From Methylobacterium soli (GTDB lineage: Bacteria; Pseudomonadota; Alphaproteobacteria; Rhizobiales; Beijerinckiaceae): DNA of 64,000 nucleotides. A program made the translations under genes and the position numbers. The first letter of the stretch is position 1. Every line of letters begins with the position of its first letter. The notes beneath the pieces were generated by a model. The model worked only from the letters and a program-made list of their open reading frames with translations. It was not told the origin of the DNA and did not search any database. Positions 8,767 to 18,900 of this stretch are shown here, in pieces. The stretch covers positions 24,933-88,932 of the forward strand of contig NZ_VZZK01000030.1 in the NCBI RefSeq assembly GCF_008806385.1, read 5' to 3'.

Positions 8767-11478
8767 ATGAGCAGCGCTGAACAACAGGCCAATGGTGGCC
8801 TCATGGGCGCACGGGTGCGCAGCTACGCTTGGGCGACCACACCTCTCGGAGCGATTGAGACTTGGCCTCCATCGCTGCGCACGGCCTTGAGCATCGTGCT
8901 CAGCTCCGCATTTCCGACCTTCTTGGCTTGGGGACCGGCGCTCACGAGCTTCTATAATGATGCCTACATTCCGATTATGGCCGACAAGCCGGAGGGGCTC
9001 GGGGCGCCTTTCCCGGAGGTCTGGGCAGAGGCTTGGGACATCGTCGGACCGATCACCGCAAGGGCGATGAAAGGAGAGGCCAGTTATTTCGAGGACCTGC
9101 CGTTCACGCTGCTGCGCAGAGGCTATCCGGAGGAAACCTGGTTCTCCTTCTCCTACAGCCCCGTTCGCGATGAAGGGGGAATGGTCCGTGGCGTGCTCTG
9201 CACCGTCCATGAGACCACCCAGCGCGTCCGGAACGAGGCTGCGCTGCGCGAAACGCAGGCCCGACTTCAGGCGGCCATCGATCTTGTGGGCCTTTCACCT
9301 TACTCGTGGGACCCGGGATCCGGCGCGCTGGAATGGGATGCGCGTCTCAAGGCCATGTGGGGTCTTGCCCCCGACGCAGTAGTCAACCACGACGTTTGGC
9401 TCGCTGGTATTCATCCCGAAGATCGCCCGCGCGTCGAGGCCGCCGTCGCACAATGCCGGAATCCCTCTGGCGACGGGATCTACGGTATCGAATACCGCGT
9501 GATCGGGATCGACGATGGTGTGGAGCGTTGGGTAGCAAGCAAGGGGTGGACGACCTTTGAGAACGGTGAGCCCGTCGGCTTCATCGGCGCGGCGCTCGAG
9601 ATCACTGAACGCAAGCGCATCGAGCAACGGCTGCGCGAGGGCGAGGCGCGCCAAACCTTCCTCCTCGCTCTGGGCGACCGGCTGCACAGACTCAGCGACC
9701 CTCGCCAGGCGATGAGCCTCGCGGCCGAGATGCTCGGCCAGCATCTACAGGCGGACCGTGTGGGCTATTTGGAGGTCGCCCCCGGCGAGATGCTCAGCGT
9801 GAACAACGTCTGGAGCCGCGCCGGGATGGCGAGCCCCACCGGGCAGCGTCGCTTGCAGGACCTCGGCGCAGCCGTGGCGGCGGAACTACGCGCCGGGCGC
9901 ATGACCCGACACGACGATGCGCTCGCCGAAGGGCGCAGGCCGGGGGACGAGATCGAGGCGATTTACCAGGCCGATCAGGCCCGCGCGGTGATCAATTTCC
10001 CTCTGGTTAAGGACGGAGTTCTCGCTGCCGTTCTGTATGTTCACCATGCAGGCTCGCACCAGTGGAGGAATACGGAGGTCGAGCTCATCGGCGAGGTCGC
10101 GGATCGGATCTGGGCCAGTATCCAGCGAGCCCGAGCTGATGCCGCATTGCGCCAGAGTGAAGAACGGTTTCGGCAGCTCACGAATCTTATCCCCACCTTC
10201 GTCTGGTACGTTGATCCCGTGGGCGCGGTCACCTTCGCCAATGATCAATGGTACACATACACGGGCATCACGGACGAGCCTCCCGAACGCTGGCCGGAGC
10301 TCGTATTCCACCCCAGCGAGCGCAGCGCGAGCCGTGCTGCCTGGGTGCATCAGCTGGAGGTGGGCGTTGCTTTCGATATCGAGGCCAGGATCCGCCGGCA
10401 CGACGGCCCATATCGCTGGTTCCTGACGCGGTCCGTTCCGGTTCGTGATGTGGAGGGACGCATCACGGGATGGTTCAGTGCGGCAACTGATATTCACGAT
10501 CGCAAGATGGCAGAGGAGCGCTTCCGGCGCTTTGCCGAGCATTCGGCGAACGTGCTCTGGCTGGCCGACCTCGAGAGCGGGCAACTCGACTACCTCAGCC
10601 CGGCCTTCGCGCAGGTCTGGGGCGTGCCCGCCGAAGGCATGCCGGATGTCGCGAGTTGGCTCGCCAGCATCCATCCGGAGGACCGCGACGGTGTAGAACG
10701 GGCGCTGGAGCGAGTTGGCCACGGCGAGACGCTGGTTCTGAAGTACCGTATCGTACGCACCTCGGATCGCGAAGTTCGCTGCATCCGCGATACCTTCTTC
10801 CCGATCTCAGCGAACGACGGGCACATCCGATTAGTGGGCGGGATCGCGCAGGACGTCACCACCGACACCAGCCTGCGCGCCTATGTGATCGCGGTCGGAG
10901 ACGACAGCCGGCGTGGCCTCGTTGGTGCGCTGCAGGACGCCGGTTACGAGGTGCAGGCCTTCGCGAGCGGTCAGGCCTTCCTGAAGATGGCGGGCTCGCT
11001 GATGCCGGGCTGCGTTGTGCTCGATCTGGAGGAGGCTGGCGGCATAGTGGTCGCAACCGAGCTGAAGGCCTCGCGCTCGCACCTGCCCGTGGTGGCGGTC
11101 GGCGCGAGCGGGGGCGACGTTGGCTTCGCGGTGCGCATCATGAAGGCGGGAGCGGTCGATTTCCTCGAAGCCCCCTGGACACTGGGTGCGCTGCTGTTCG
11201 CCGTTAAAACGGCGCTGGCCGAAATCCGCGACACCGCGGAGCGGACGCGTGAGCACAACGAATCGCGTGATCGGGTCGCGGCTCTGACTGCACGCGAGCG
11301 CGCGGTGTTGGAGGGTTTGCTCGCGGGCGGTACCAACAAGTCCATCGCCCGCACGCTGGGCCTGAGCCCGCGCACGGTGGAGATCCACCGCGCCCGGGTT
11401 ATGGAAGCGCTCGGTGTCCGCACCCTGCCTGAGGCGGTGCTCATCGCGACCGCAGCCGGCGTGCGTCCCGCCGTTTAG
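8767..11478 (+). CDS. Multi-PAS/GAF sensor fused to a FixJ-like receiver and LuxR HTH
   Basis: A 903-residue one-protein sensor-regulator. Visible order: PAS-like domain 30-152 (WGPALTSFYNDAYIP, ETTQRV), PAS 168-285, GAF 295-455, PAS 465-580, PAS 585-698, receiver-like domain 704-818 and LuxR/FixJ HTH 838-900 (LTARERAVLEGLLAGGTNKS). There is no histidine kinase. The receiver keeps the likely phospho-acceptor Asp753 (VVLDLEE) but has Ala802 where FixJ-type receivers have the conserved lysine (LEAPW). Ligand sensing by the PAS/GAF array may therefore control DNA binding directly. Its HTH resembles the fragment at 52-354. Targets are unknown. The adjacent Crp gene is convergent. Confidence 0.85.
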   Translation: MSSAEQQANGGLMGARVRSYAWATTPLGAIETWPPSLRTALSIVLSSAFPTFLAWGPALTSFYNDAYIPIMADKPEGLGAPFPEVWAEAWDIVGPITARAMKGEASYFEDLPFTLLRRGYPEETWFSFSYSPVRDEGGMVRGVLCTVHETTQRVRNEAALRETQARLQAAIDLVGLSPYSWDPGSGALEWDARLKAMWGLAPDAVVNHDVWLAGIHPEDRPRVEAAVAQCRNPSGDGIYGIEYRVIGIDDGVERWVASKGWTTFENGEPVGFIGAALEITERKRIEQRLREGEARQTFLLALGDRLHRLSDPRQAMSLAAEMLGQHLQADRVGYLEVAPGEMLSVNNVWSRAGMASPTGQRRLQDLGAAVAAELRAGRMTRHDDALAEGRRPGDEIEAIYQADQARAVINFPLVKDGVLAAVLYVHHAGSHQWRNTEVELIGEVADRIWASIQRARADAALRQSEERFRQLTNLIPTFVWYVDPVGAVTFANDQWYTYTGITDEPPERWPELVFHPSERSASRAAWVHQLEVGVAFDIEARIRRHDGPYRWFLTRSVPVRDVEGRITGWFSAATDIHDRKMAEERFRRFAEHSANVLWLADLESGQLDYLSPAFAQVWGVPAEGMPDVASWLASIHPEDRDGVERALERVGHGETLVLKYRIVRTSDREVRCIRDTFFPISANDGHIRLVGGIAQDVTTDTSLRAYVIAVGDDSRRGLVGALQDAGYEVQAFASGQAFLKMAGSLMPGCVVLDLEEAGGIVVATELKASRSHLPVVAVGASGGDVGFAVRIMKAGAVDFLEAPWTLGALLFAVKTALAEIRDTAERTREHNESRDRVAALTARERAVLEGLLAGGTNKSIARTLGLSPRTVEIHRARVMEALGVRTLPEAVLIATAAGVRPAV

Positions 11479-11554
11479 CCTGGCGCCTGGGTCGCAGCCT
11501 GGCGCCCGCGTGGAAACCGGACAACGATGCGCCATGGAAGACCGGCAGCGAACA

Positions 11555-12349
11555 CTAGAGGTAACCGCCTTCAAACTCGGCGAGCTGCTGCAGCTGCCGC
11601 GGCGCGAGGATCTGCAAGCAGCGCCCCTGTAACGAGATCAGCCCGTCGCGCCGTAGCGCTTGGAGCACGCGGTTCACGTGCACGCTCGATAGGCCGAGCG
11701 CGTCGGCGAGATCCACCTGCGTCAGCGGCAAGTCATACCGACCGTCCGAGGCGTGGCCGATCGATTCCAAGCGCTCCATCAACTCGCACAAGAGATGCGC
11801 CGTGCGCTCAAGGCCTGAGCGCATGCCTAGATTGACCACCCACTCGCGCGTCGTCGCCTCTTCGGCAAGCCTCGCGTGCTGAAGCGCGAGCGCTATACGG
11901 GGATGCCGGCCGAGCAAGTCAAGGTAGGCGACGCGGGGGACCTTGGCGATCCGGCAGTCGGTGAGGGTCTCGATCGCGTGATCGAGCGGGTAGGCATGGA
12001 GAGCGCCTCGGTCGCAGAAATCGCCCGGGACGAGATAGCCAACGATCTGGCGACGACCGGACACGCGGCGCTTATAACGACTCGCGAACCCCGCCAAAAC
12101 GACGAGAGCATGGTCGGCCACGCCTTCCTGCTCCATGAGGACGGTGTTCCGCGGAACTGACCGGACAAAGCCTCTCAGCGCCTCAAGCGCCGCGCGATCC
12201 TGTTCTGCCAGTGGAGTCAGACTCTCAAGTCTGCGTGCGAGCGCGCAGAGGCAACCGTCGTCTGCAGGCGCCTTGCTCGGATGCCGCGATACGCGAGTTG
12301 CCCCAGGCACGGCGGCATTCATCAGGGCGGTCAGGGCGAGTGTCTCCAT
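11555..12349 (-). CDS. Crp/Fnr-family transcription regulator
   Basis: A 264-residue protein with an N-terminal cyclic-nucleotide-binding-like beta roll (about 55-160, including GFASRYKRRVSGRRQIVGYL and VPGDFCDRGALHAY) and a C-terminal winged HTH (about 195-255, LPLTQVDLADALGLSSVHVN). Two cysteines near residue 35 (GCLCALARR) do not match the Fnr iron-sulfur pattern, so oxygen sensing through a cluster is not supported. It resembles the many small Crp-type regulators of alphaproteobacteria. Its signal and targets are unknown. Confidence 0.85.
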   Translation of the reverse strand: METLALTALMNAAVPGATRVSRHPSKAPADDGCLCALARRLESLTPLAEQDRAALEALRGFVRSVPRNTVLMEQEGVADHALVVLAGFASRYKRRVSGRRQIVGYLVPGDFCDRGALHAYPLDHAIETLTDCRIAKVPRVAYLDLLGRHPRIALALQHARLAEEATTREWVVNLGMRSGLERTAHLLCELMERLESIGHASDGRYDLPLTQVDLADALGLSSVHVNRVLQALRRDGLISLQGRCLQILAPRQLQQLAEFEGGYL

Positions 12350-12411
12350 CGGGCTTCCTCCAGGATGATTGCCCTACCTTCCCGGCAGCGTGGGTACATC
12401 CGGCCTGTTCC

Positions 12412-12844
12412 TTAGGAGGCCTCCGAGCCGTGCGCCTCGATGTCCTTGCCTCGGTAGGCCATGGCAAGGGCGAGCCGCACGATGTGCCGGGACCATTGCG
12501 CGCGCAAGTCGAGGTAGGCCTGCGCCGCCGTCTCGTCTTGCACGACCGCGATGCCTCCTCAGCGAGCCGGGACACTGTCCTCTTCCAGTGGGCACGCCAC
12601 CGCTGCCGCTCGTCGGGATCGGCCGCCCATGCCTCCGGCTGGCCGGGCCGCAGAAAGATAGCACCGTACCGCGTCGCGACCCGGCCGGGTCAGCGGTACT
12701 GCGGAGAACGGCCCGGACGAGATGCGCGGCATGCTCGGCGATCAGGACAGTGCCGACGCGCGCGTAGAGAATGGTGAGGAACACGTCGAGGAGGACGATC
12801 CCCATCACGGTGGCGCCCGACGCGCGTTCGAGGACGGGCAGCAT
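12412..12844 (-). pseudogene. Internally deleted paralogue of the channel-like protein
   Basis: From 12844 the minus strand encodes a start like the protein at 6872: an LERASGATVMGIVLLDVFLT stretch, then LYARVGTVLIAEH, up to GTVLSFCGPA. This matches residues 1 to about 68. Right after it, in another frame, come the equivalents of residues from about 286 to the end (FLRPGQPEAWAADPDERQRW, then after a second frameshift near 12555 TAAQAYLDLRAQWSRHIVRL and a stop at 12412). About 220 residues, including the pore region, are gone. Both ends of the deletion carry a TTCTGC/CCGG-like stretch, suggesting microhomology. Confidence 0.75.
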
Positions 12845-12944
12845 GTGTAGACCTTTCGCGAGGCCCTGGGCGGCCCGGGCGCCGCTGTCGTTGCGAACCG
12901 GGCGCTGCCGTTCTCGTTCCTGGGATACGTCCGTAGATCAATCC

Positions 12945-13160
12945 CTATCGCGCCTGCGTGGGTGGCGGGACGTCCGGGCGCCGGCTTGATGCCGCCTCTG
13001 GCTGACGGCCACGCGAGGAGTCTAGCCGATAGAGTTTATCGACGGCGGTCCAGAAGGCGATCTTCATCTCGGGACGCCGATGGTCAAGCGCAGCCTCAAT
13101 CGCCGCGGAGGCTTCGCGCGCGCAGGCGTCCTGGTCGTCTTGCGAAAGAACATCGGTCAC
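12945..13160 (-). CDS. Small hypothetical protein
   Basis: A 71-residue acidic protein. Its N-terminal half (DDQDACAREASAAIEAALDH) looks like a genuine helical coding stretch, and the C-terminal 20 residues are disordered and proline-rich. No family is recognised. It lies between the decayed channel paralogue and the promoter region of the alcohol dehydrogenase at 13478. The segment 12845-12944 holds nothing else that I can see. Confidence 0.4.
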   Translation of the reverse strand: MTDVLSQDDQDACAREASAAIEAALDHRRPEMKIAFWTAVDKLYRLDSSRGRQPEAASSRRPDVPPPTQAR

Positions 13161-13477
13161 GGCGGCCCTCCAGACCGGCGGGGCGGCCGGGCCACCCTCG
13201 TGGGCGCGAAGGTGACGTAGCGCGTCTCGTAAGACGATCCGGGCATTTCCATAGGATCTACGCGGACACGGCCGCCCCGCGAAGCAAGCCCTCTTCGCGC
13301 CTGAGAAACCTGCTCACACCGGAGGTTTCCTAGGGATTTGTCCGCGGGAACGAGGCGGCGCCCGTCCCGGTTCGCCTCGTTGCGATCCCGCCCACCATCC
13401 TCGCGGGGGCTCAAGCCCGAAAGGGCCGTGCAGCTTCGAATTGGCCTTCGCACCTCAGCCGATGGGAGAAAAATGCC
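13161..13477. other. Intergenic region upstream of alcohol dehydrogenase 3
   Basis: This is a 317-base stretch without a credible gene. A long minus-strand frame crossing it runs on antisense through the dehydrogenase gene and is a shadow. The only signal I can point to is the possible sigma-factor site at 13347-13372. Confidence 0.5.
13347..13372 (+). promoter_or_regulatory. Possible EcfG-type (general stress) promoter
   Basis: GGAAC, 17 bases, then GGTT resembles the alphaproteobacterial EcfG/PhyR general-stress promoter (GGAAC, 16-17 bases, CGTT), with one mismatch in the -10 box. It would drive the alcohol dehydrogenase at 13478 with a leader of roughly 100 bases. The match is weak enough to be chance. 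Confidence 0.28.
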
Positions 13478-14653
13478 ATGCGAGCCCTGGTTTGGCATGG
13501 GAAGGAAGATATTCGCTGCGACACTGTCACCGATCCGGAGATCGAAGACGGGCGCGACGTTATCGTCAAAGTCACGAGTTGCGCGATCTGCGGCTCGGAC
13601 TTGCACCTGTTTCACAACTTCATTCCCGCCATGCTCCCAGGCGACGTCTTGGGTCACGAGACCATGGGCGAAGTCGTCGAGACCGGGCACGGGCTCAATG
13701 GCAAGCTGAAGAAGGGCGACCGGGTTGTGGTGCCCTTCACCATCGTCTGCGGCGAGTGCGACCAGTGCAAGCGCGGCTACTTTTCCGTCTGCCAGAAGAG
13801 CAACCGCAAGAAGTACCTTGCCGACAAGGTCTTTGGCCACACCACTGCGGGCCTGTTCGGATACTCGCATCTCACTGGCGGTTACCCGGGCGGCCAAGCC
13901 GAGTACCTGCGCGTGCCGTTCGCCGACTCGACCGTCCAGAAGGTGCCTGACGGCATCCCCGATGAGAAGTTGCTCTTCCTCTCGGACATCTTCCCAACTG
14001 GCTGGCAGGCAGCCGTACAGGCTGACATCCAGCCAACTGACACCGTGGCGATCTGGGGCTGTGGGCCGGTCGGTCAGATGACGATCCGCTCGGCGATCCT
14101 CTTAGGGGCCGAACAGGTCGTCGCCATTGACCACCTGCCGGAGCGGCTGGAGATGGCCGAGGCGGGAGGCGCGATCACCATCAATTTCGATGAAGAGAAC
14201 GTCGTCGAGCGGCTGAACGAGTTGACCGGTGGCGAGGGTCCCGAGAAGTGCATCGACTGTATCGGCATGGAAAGCCACGTCACACCCTCCATGCCGGATA
14301 CGGTCTATGACCGGGCCAAGCAGATCCTCCTGGCTGAGAGTGACCGGCCGCATGTGCTGCGCGAGATGATCTATGTGTGCCGACCCGGTGGCCTGATCTC
14401 GATCCCGGGCGTCTACGGCGGTTTGGCCGACAAGATCCCGATGGGCGCAGCGATGAACAAGGGCCTGACCTTCCGTATGGGGCAGACCCACGTCCAGCGC
14501 TGGACTGCCGATCTCCTGCGCCGGATCGAGGAAGAGCAAATCGACCCTTCCTTCGTCATCACGCACGAGGTTCCGCTCGACAAAGGACCCGAGATGTACC
14601 GGATGTTCCGGGACAAGCAGGACAGCTGCATCAAGGTCGTCCTCAAACCCTGA
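13478..14653 (+). CDS. Zinc-dependent alcohol dehydrogenase, FdhA-like (paralogue 3)
   Basis: A 391-residue medium-chain zinc dehydrogenase. It has catalytic-zinc motifs (AICGSDLHLF, LGHETMGEV), a four-cysteine structural loop (VCGECDQCKRGYFSVC) and a Rossmann motif (WGCGPVGQM). It is closest by eye to the enzyme at 1328 (shared YDRAKQ region, GGTLSVLGVYG-like segment, MNKG motif). It is followed after 17 bases by a small membrane-associated protein gene, probably in the same transcript. The likely role is NAD-linked oxidation of alcohols or aldehydes. The substrate is not determined. Confidence 0.88.
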   Translation: MRALVWHGKEDIRCDTVTDPEIEDGRDVIVKVTSCAICGSDLHLFHNFIPAMLPGDVLGHETMGEVVETGHGLNGKLKKGDRVVVPFTIVCGECDQCKRGYFSVCQKSNRKKYLADKVFGHTTAGLFGYSHLTGGYPGGQAEYLRVPFADSTVQKVPDGIPDEKLLFLSDIFPTGWQAAVQADIQPTDTVAIWGCGPVGQMTIRSAILLGAEQVVAIDHLPERLEMAEAGGAITINFDEENVVERLNELTGGEGPEKCIDCIGMESHVTPSMPDTVYDRAKQILLAESDRPHVLREMIYVCRPGGLISIPGVYGGLADKIPMGAAMNKGLTFRMGQTHVQRWTADLLRRIEEEQIDPSFVITHEVPLDKGPEMYRMFRDKQDSCIKVVLKP

Positions 14654-14670
14654 CACCTCGCGGAGGGACC

Positions 14671-15270
14671 ATGACGAACCTGTCAAGCATGACGAGCCTC
14701 TCGAACATCACGCGATCCAAGGGAGATCCGAAGGTCATCCATTCCGGGCCGCGTTCGCGCGGCATACCAGAGAGCCTCGCCAGGGGGCTCGGCTGGTTCA
14801 GCCTCGGGCTGGGTCTCACCGAACTTCTGGCACCCAGGCGTATCACGCGTGCGCTCGGGATGGAGGGCAAGGAGGCGTTGGTGCGCGTCTACGGAGCCCG
14901 CGAGATCGGCAGCGGCATTCTCTCGCTGTCGGTCGACAAAAATCTCGGCCTCTGGAGCCGGGTCGCCGGCGACGGCCTCGACATCGCAACCGTGATGACG
15001 GCGCTTCGGCCGGACAATCCGAAGCGCGACAATGTCGTCGTCGCTCTGGCCCTGCTGCTCGGCATCACGGCAGTCGACCTGATTGATGCCCAAGCCACCG
15101 CGGTGCGGCACAGCCGCGGGGCGGGCCGGAAAAGATCTTACCGGGATCGCAGCGGCTTTCCGCGCGGCGTCCAGGCGTCTCGCGGCGCGGCCCGGGATTT
15201 CAAGACACCGTCCGACCTGCGGCATGCCCCGCCTCTCGCCGCAGTCTCGAAGCGCATTCCGGCCACTTGA
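14671..15270 (+). CDS. Small membrane-associated protein, DUF4267/cyclase-dehydrase-like
   Basis: A 199-residue protein starting at the ATG at 14671 after a CGGAGGGA ribosome site. The frame is open upstream, but that part overlaps the dehydrogenase. Residues about 32-52 (LARGLGWFSLGLGLTELLAP) and 128-145 are hydrophobic, with a KEALVRVYGAREIGSGIL stretch between. This is the pattern of the short membrane proteins often annotated as cyclase/dehydrase in Methylobacterium. The C-terminal 50 residues are basic and look disordered. Function unknown. It is likely co-expressed with the preceding dehydrogenase. Confidence 0.7.
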   Translation: MTNLSSMTSLSNITRSKGDPKVIHSGPRSRGIPESLARGLGWFSLGLGLTELLAPRRITRALGMEGKEALVRVYGAREIGSGILSLSVDKNLGLWSRVAGDGLDIATVMTALRPDNPKRDNVVVALALLLGITAVDLIDAQATAVRHSRGAGRKRSYRDRSGFPRGVQASRGAARDFKTPSDLRHAPPLAAVSKRIPAT

Positions 15271-15337
15271 GGCAGCCCGGACTTGGCCAAGAGCTTCCGC
15301 TAACCTGTGCAGTATGCATCCCCACGCGTGCGAAGAT

Positions 15338-15623
15338 TTAAGCCGCGCGGGAAGATGTCGAGCCTCTTCTGCCGCCTGAGGCTGAGAAGCCGAAAGGCGG
15401 TCGGCCGCGCAACTCGGATCGGGCGGCGTTGGCCGGTATCATCCTGGTTCTGCGTTCCGGCATGCAGCGGAAGCACCTGCCGCGCTCGGAGGTGGGCTGC
15501 AGCGGCAAGACGAGTCAACGGCGGCTAGGCCCACGGGAGGCGGCCGGGGTCTGGGCTGCCCTGCATCGCTTGATGCGGGAGCGGCTTCAGGATGCGGACG
15601 CGCTCGACTGGAGCAAAGCGTAG
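15338..15623 (+). mobile_element. IS5-type transposase remnant
   Basis: In one frame this reads EDVEPLLPPEAEKPKGGRPR, then NSDRAALAGIILVLRSGMQ, then GVWAALHRLMRERLQDAD and LDWSKA and a stop. This is the N-terminal DUF4096-like region of an IS5-family transposase. The DDE catalytic domain is absent and no start codon is present, so it is a dead remnant. Confidence 0.65.
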
Positions 15624-15926
15624 CCGCAGGCAGATCTGCGGTACAAGTTCAGGCTGCTGCATGTCATTGGCAGGCCGTGAGCGCGTGCCGGGCAGGTCAA
15701 AGACCTGTGGCGGCATGATCTCGTCGAGCGATCTAGACGGCGATGGGTGCTAATTGCCTCGCATCCGCATAAGGCCAGCTTGTCGGATGCATCTATTCCT
15801 TTCCGGCGAACGCCGTCCGGCCGTTTTGCTTGGTTTTCGTAGTGTAATTCTTAACCGGTGATTTCTACGGTCCTCCAGGGCTCTGAGGGGGTTCCGCGCG
15901 GCGGATAGGGCCCAACAAGGGGCGAC
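15624..15926. other. Intergenic region upstream of the large GGDEF/EAL gene
   Basis: A 303-base stretch with no convincing gene. The last 100 bases are less GC-rich (for example TTTTCGTAGTGTAATTC) and probably hold the promoter of the c-di-GMP enzyme at 15927. I could not assign -35 and -10 boxes. Confidence 0.4.
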
Positions 15927-18900
15927 ATGTATCCGTTGCATCCGTTGGAAGTCGAGCGTCTTGGTGCTCTGCACGATCTCGGCCTGAGCACCGGGGTCGA
16001 GCCTCAGTACGACGCGATCTGCCGGACGGCCCGCACTCTGTTCGGCGTGCCGATCGCCTACGTGTCGATCGTCGGAGAGACCCAACAGTGGTTCAAGGGA
16101 AAGTGCGGCCTGAATCTCGACGGGACGCCGCGGGAGCACTCGCTCTGCACCTACACCATCTGCTCCAGTGAGGTACTGGTGGTCGAGGATGCCACGCTGG
16201 ACGAGCGCTTCGCGACCAGCCCGCTCGTCACCAGCGAGCCCTACACCCGCTTCTACGCTGGTGCTCCTCTCGTCGTTGCACCCGGGATCAATGTCGGCTC
16301 CCTCTGCCTGATCGACCGCGTGCCCCGGATCTTCGATCGCGAACAACGGGCTCAACTCGAGGATCTCGCGCGGATCGTCGTCGCCCAGCTCCGCTCGAGC
16401 CGGGCCGAGCGCGAGGCGCGCGAGAGCGGAACCAGCTTCCGGCTGCTCGCCGAAAACACCACGGACATGATCGTCGAGTCCGATCTCGACGGAACGCGAC
16501 GGTACATCTCGCCGGCCGCGAAGACTCTGCTCGGCTACGACCCTGCCGAGCTCGTCGGCACGACGCCGCTCGATTTCGTCCATCCGGACGAGGTCGACGC
16601 CCTGGCTGCCCTCCTGAAGGATGTGGCGGAGGGCAATCTCGGACGCGCGACGGCCCAGCATCGCTACCGCCGCAAGGACGGGAGCTGGATCTGGGTCGAG
16701 ATCTGCTTCGGCCTGACGCGGGACGAAGCCACGGCCCCACCGAAAGGCATCGTCGCGTCAATCCGAGACATCTCCAGCCGGAAGGAAGCCGAGCGCCAGA
16801 TGGCCCATATGGCCCGCCACGATCCTCTGACCGGCCTGCCCAACCGGCTGCTGTTCCACGAGTCGCTCGAGCGGGAGCTCGTCCGGGCGGAGCGGCATGC
16901 TGCCGGCTTCGCCTTGTTCTGCCTGGATCTCGACCGGTTCAAGATCGTCAACGACACACTTGGCCATCAGGCCGGCGACGCGCTCCTCCGCGTCGTGGCG
17001 CGGCGCTTGAAGTCCGTGCTGCGCGCCGAGGACACCGTGGCGCGCCTCGGCGGCGACGAGTTCGTGATCATCCACATGGGTCACCCCCTTCCCGAGACGG
17101 CTGCCCGGCTCGCCGAGCGGCTGATCGCGGCCATGGCGCCACCGGTCGATCTCGATGGATATCCCGCGGGCATCGGTGTCAGCATCGGGATCGCCCTGGC
17201 GCCCGGCGACGCGGCCGATCCCGACACGCTGTTCGCCTGCGCGGACCGGGCCCTCTATCGTGCCAAGTCGGAGGGCCGGAACACGTATCGCTTCCACGAC
17301 CGTTCGAGCCTCCATGTCACCGACATGCCGCTCCGTACGGATGCCGAGTGCGAAACCCAGGACGCCGTTGGCTGCGCAGAAGACGGTGTGGTGTTCTGTG
17401 GGGAGGCGGAACGTTACCGTCTCGCCGCGCTCGCCACCCGGGACGCGATCTGGGACTGGGATCTCGCCTCGGATCGCCTCACAATGAACGGATCCGCGTC
17501 CGCCCTGTTCGGCCACGGCGAAGCCGAGATGACCGTCACCGACGCTTGGTGGCGCAGCAAGATCCATCCGGACGACCGGGAGCGGGTCGGAGCTTCCATC
17601 GCGCGCCTCGTCGAAGGCCGGGAGGACCGCTGGACGGACGAATACCGCTTCGAGCGGCGCGACGGCACTTACTCGGAAGTGATCGACCGCGGCTTCGTCA
17701 TCCGGAACGATCGGGGCCAGGCCGTGCGCATGGTCGGCGCCATGCACGACGTCACCGAGCAGCGGAGAGCGGGCGCCGCCCTGCGGTCGAGCGAGGAGCG
17801 GCTTCGGTTGGCCCTCCGTGCCGGCCGAATGGTAGCCTGGGAGCACAATGTAAGGACGGGCGTCAGCCGCCGGTCCGAGAACTCGATGCAGGTCCTGGGT
17901 CTCCCTTCGGAAGACTCGACGTTCTTTGAACACGTCTACCCGGACGACCGGGCCCAGATGGCGAGCTTCCTGCAGGCTTCCGAGAGCCGCGAGTATCGGG
18001 AGTTCCGGTACAGCTCGCCGGCCGGCCGGATGCTATGGCTGTGCTCGTCGGTCGAGCGGCTCGACGAGGAGCGGCTTGTCGGGATCACCTTCGACATCAC
18101 CGAGAGGAAGCTGGCTGAGGAGCAGGCATGGCGTGCGGCCAATTACGACGCCCTGACGGGCCTGCCGAACCGCAGGCTCTTCCAGCAGCGGTTCGAGGAG
18201 TTCCTGGCCGCCGCCGAGCGTAGCGGAACCTGTGTCAGCCTGCTCCTGTTCGATCTCGATGGTCTCCGGGACGTAAACGACGTGCGCGGTCACGATGCCG
18301 GCGATGCCGTGCTCTGCGAGGCGGCGCGCCGGCTCGGCGACGGGCTGCGGCCTGGCGACTTCCTAGCCCGCCTCGGCGGCGACGAGTTCGCCCTGCTCCT
18401 CGTCGATCCGTTGCGGCTCGAACATACCACCAACCACGCCCAGACCTTGGTCGAGCGCCTGCGGCAGCCATTCGGTTACCGAAGCCACTCGCTGAGCTGC
18501 AAGGCCAGCACCGGGATCGCCGCCTTCCCGGTGCACCACCGCGATTCCCGCGAGCTCCTGAAGGACGCCGACATCGCACTCTATAGGGCGAAGTCGCGAG
18601 GCAGGGGCGGTGCGGTGCTGTTCTCGGCAGACATGCGCACCGACATGGAGCATCGTCTCAGCATCGCCGCGGAGGTGCAGGCCGCAGTCGAGGCCGACCA
18701 GTTCGTGCCCTTCTACCAGCCGAAAGTCTGCTTCGAGAGCGGCCGGATCGTTGGCTTCGAGGCGCTGGCGCGCTGGCAGCATCCGGAGAAGGGCCTGCTC
18801 GCGCCGGCCTACTTCGGCTCGGCCTTCGAGAACCCGGAGCTCGCGACCGCGATCGGCGACGCCGTGCTCCGCAAGGTGGCGGCGGACATGCGTTCCTGGA

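Noticed and set aside
13157..13897. 246-codon minus-strand frame running into alcohol dehydrogenase 3
   Set aside because: Most of it is antisense to the dehydrogenase. The unique part has no ribosome site or recognised domain.
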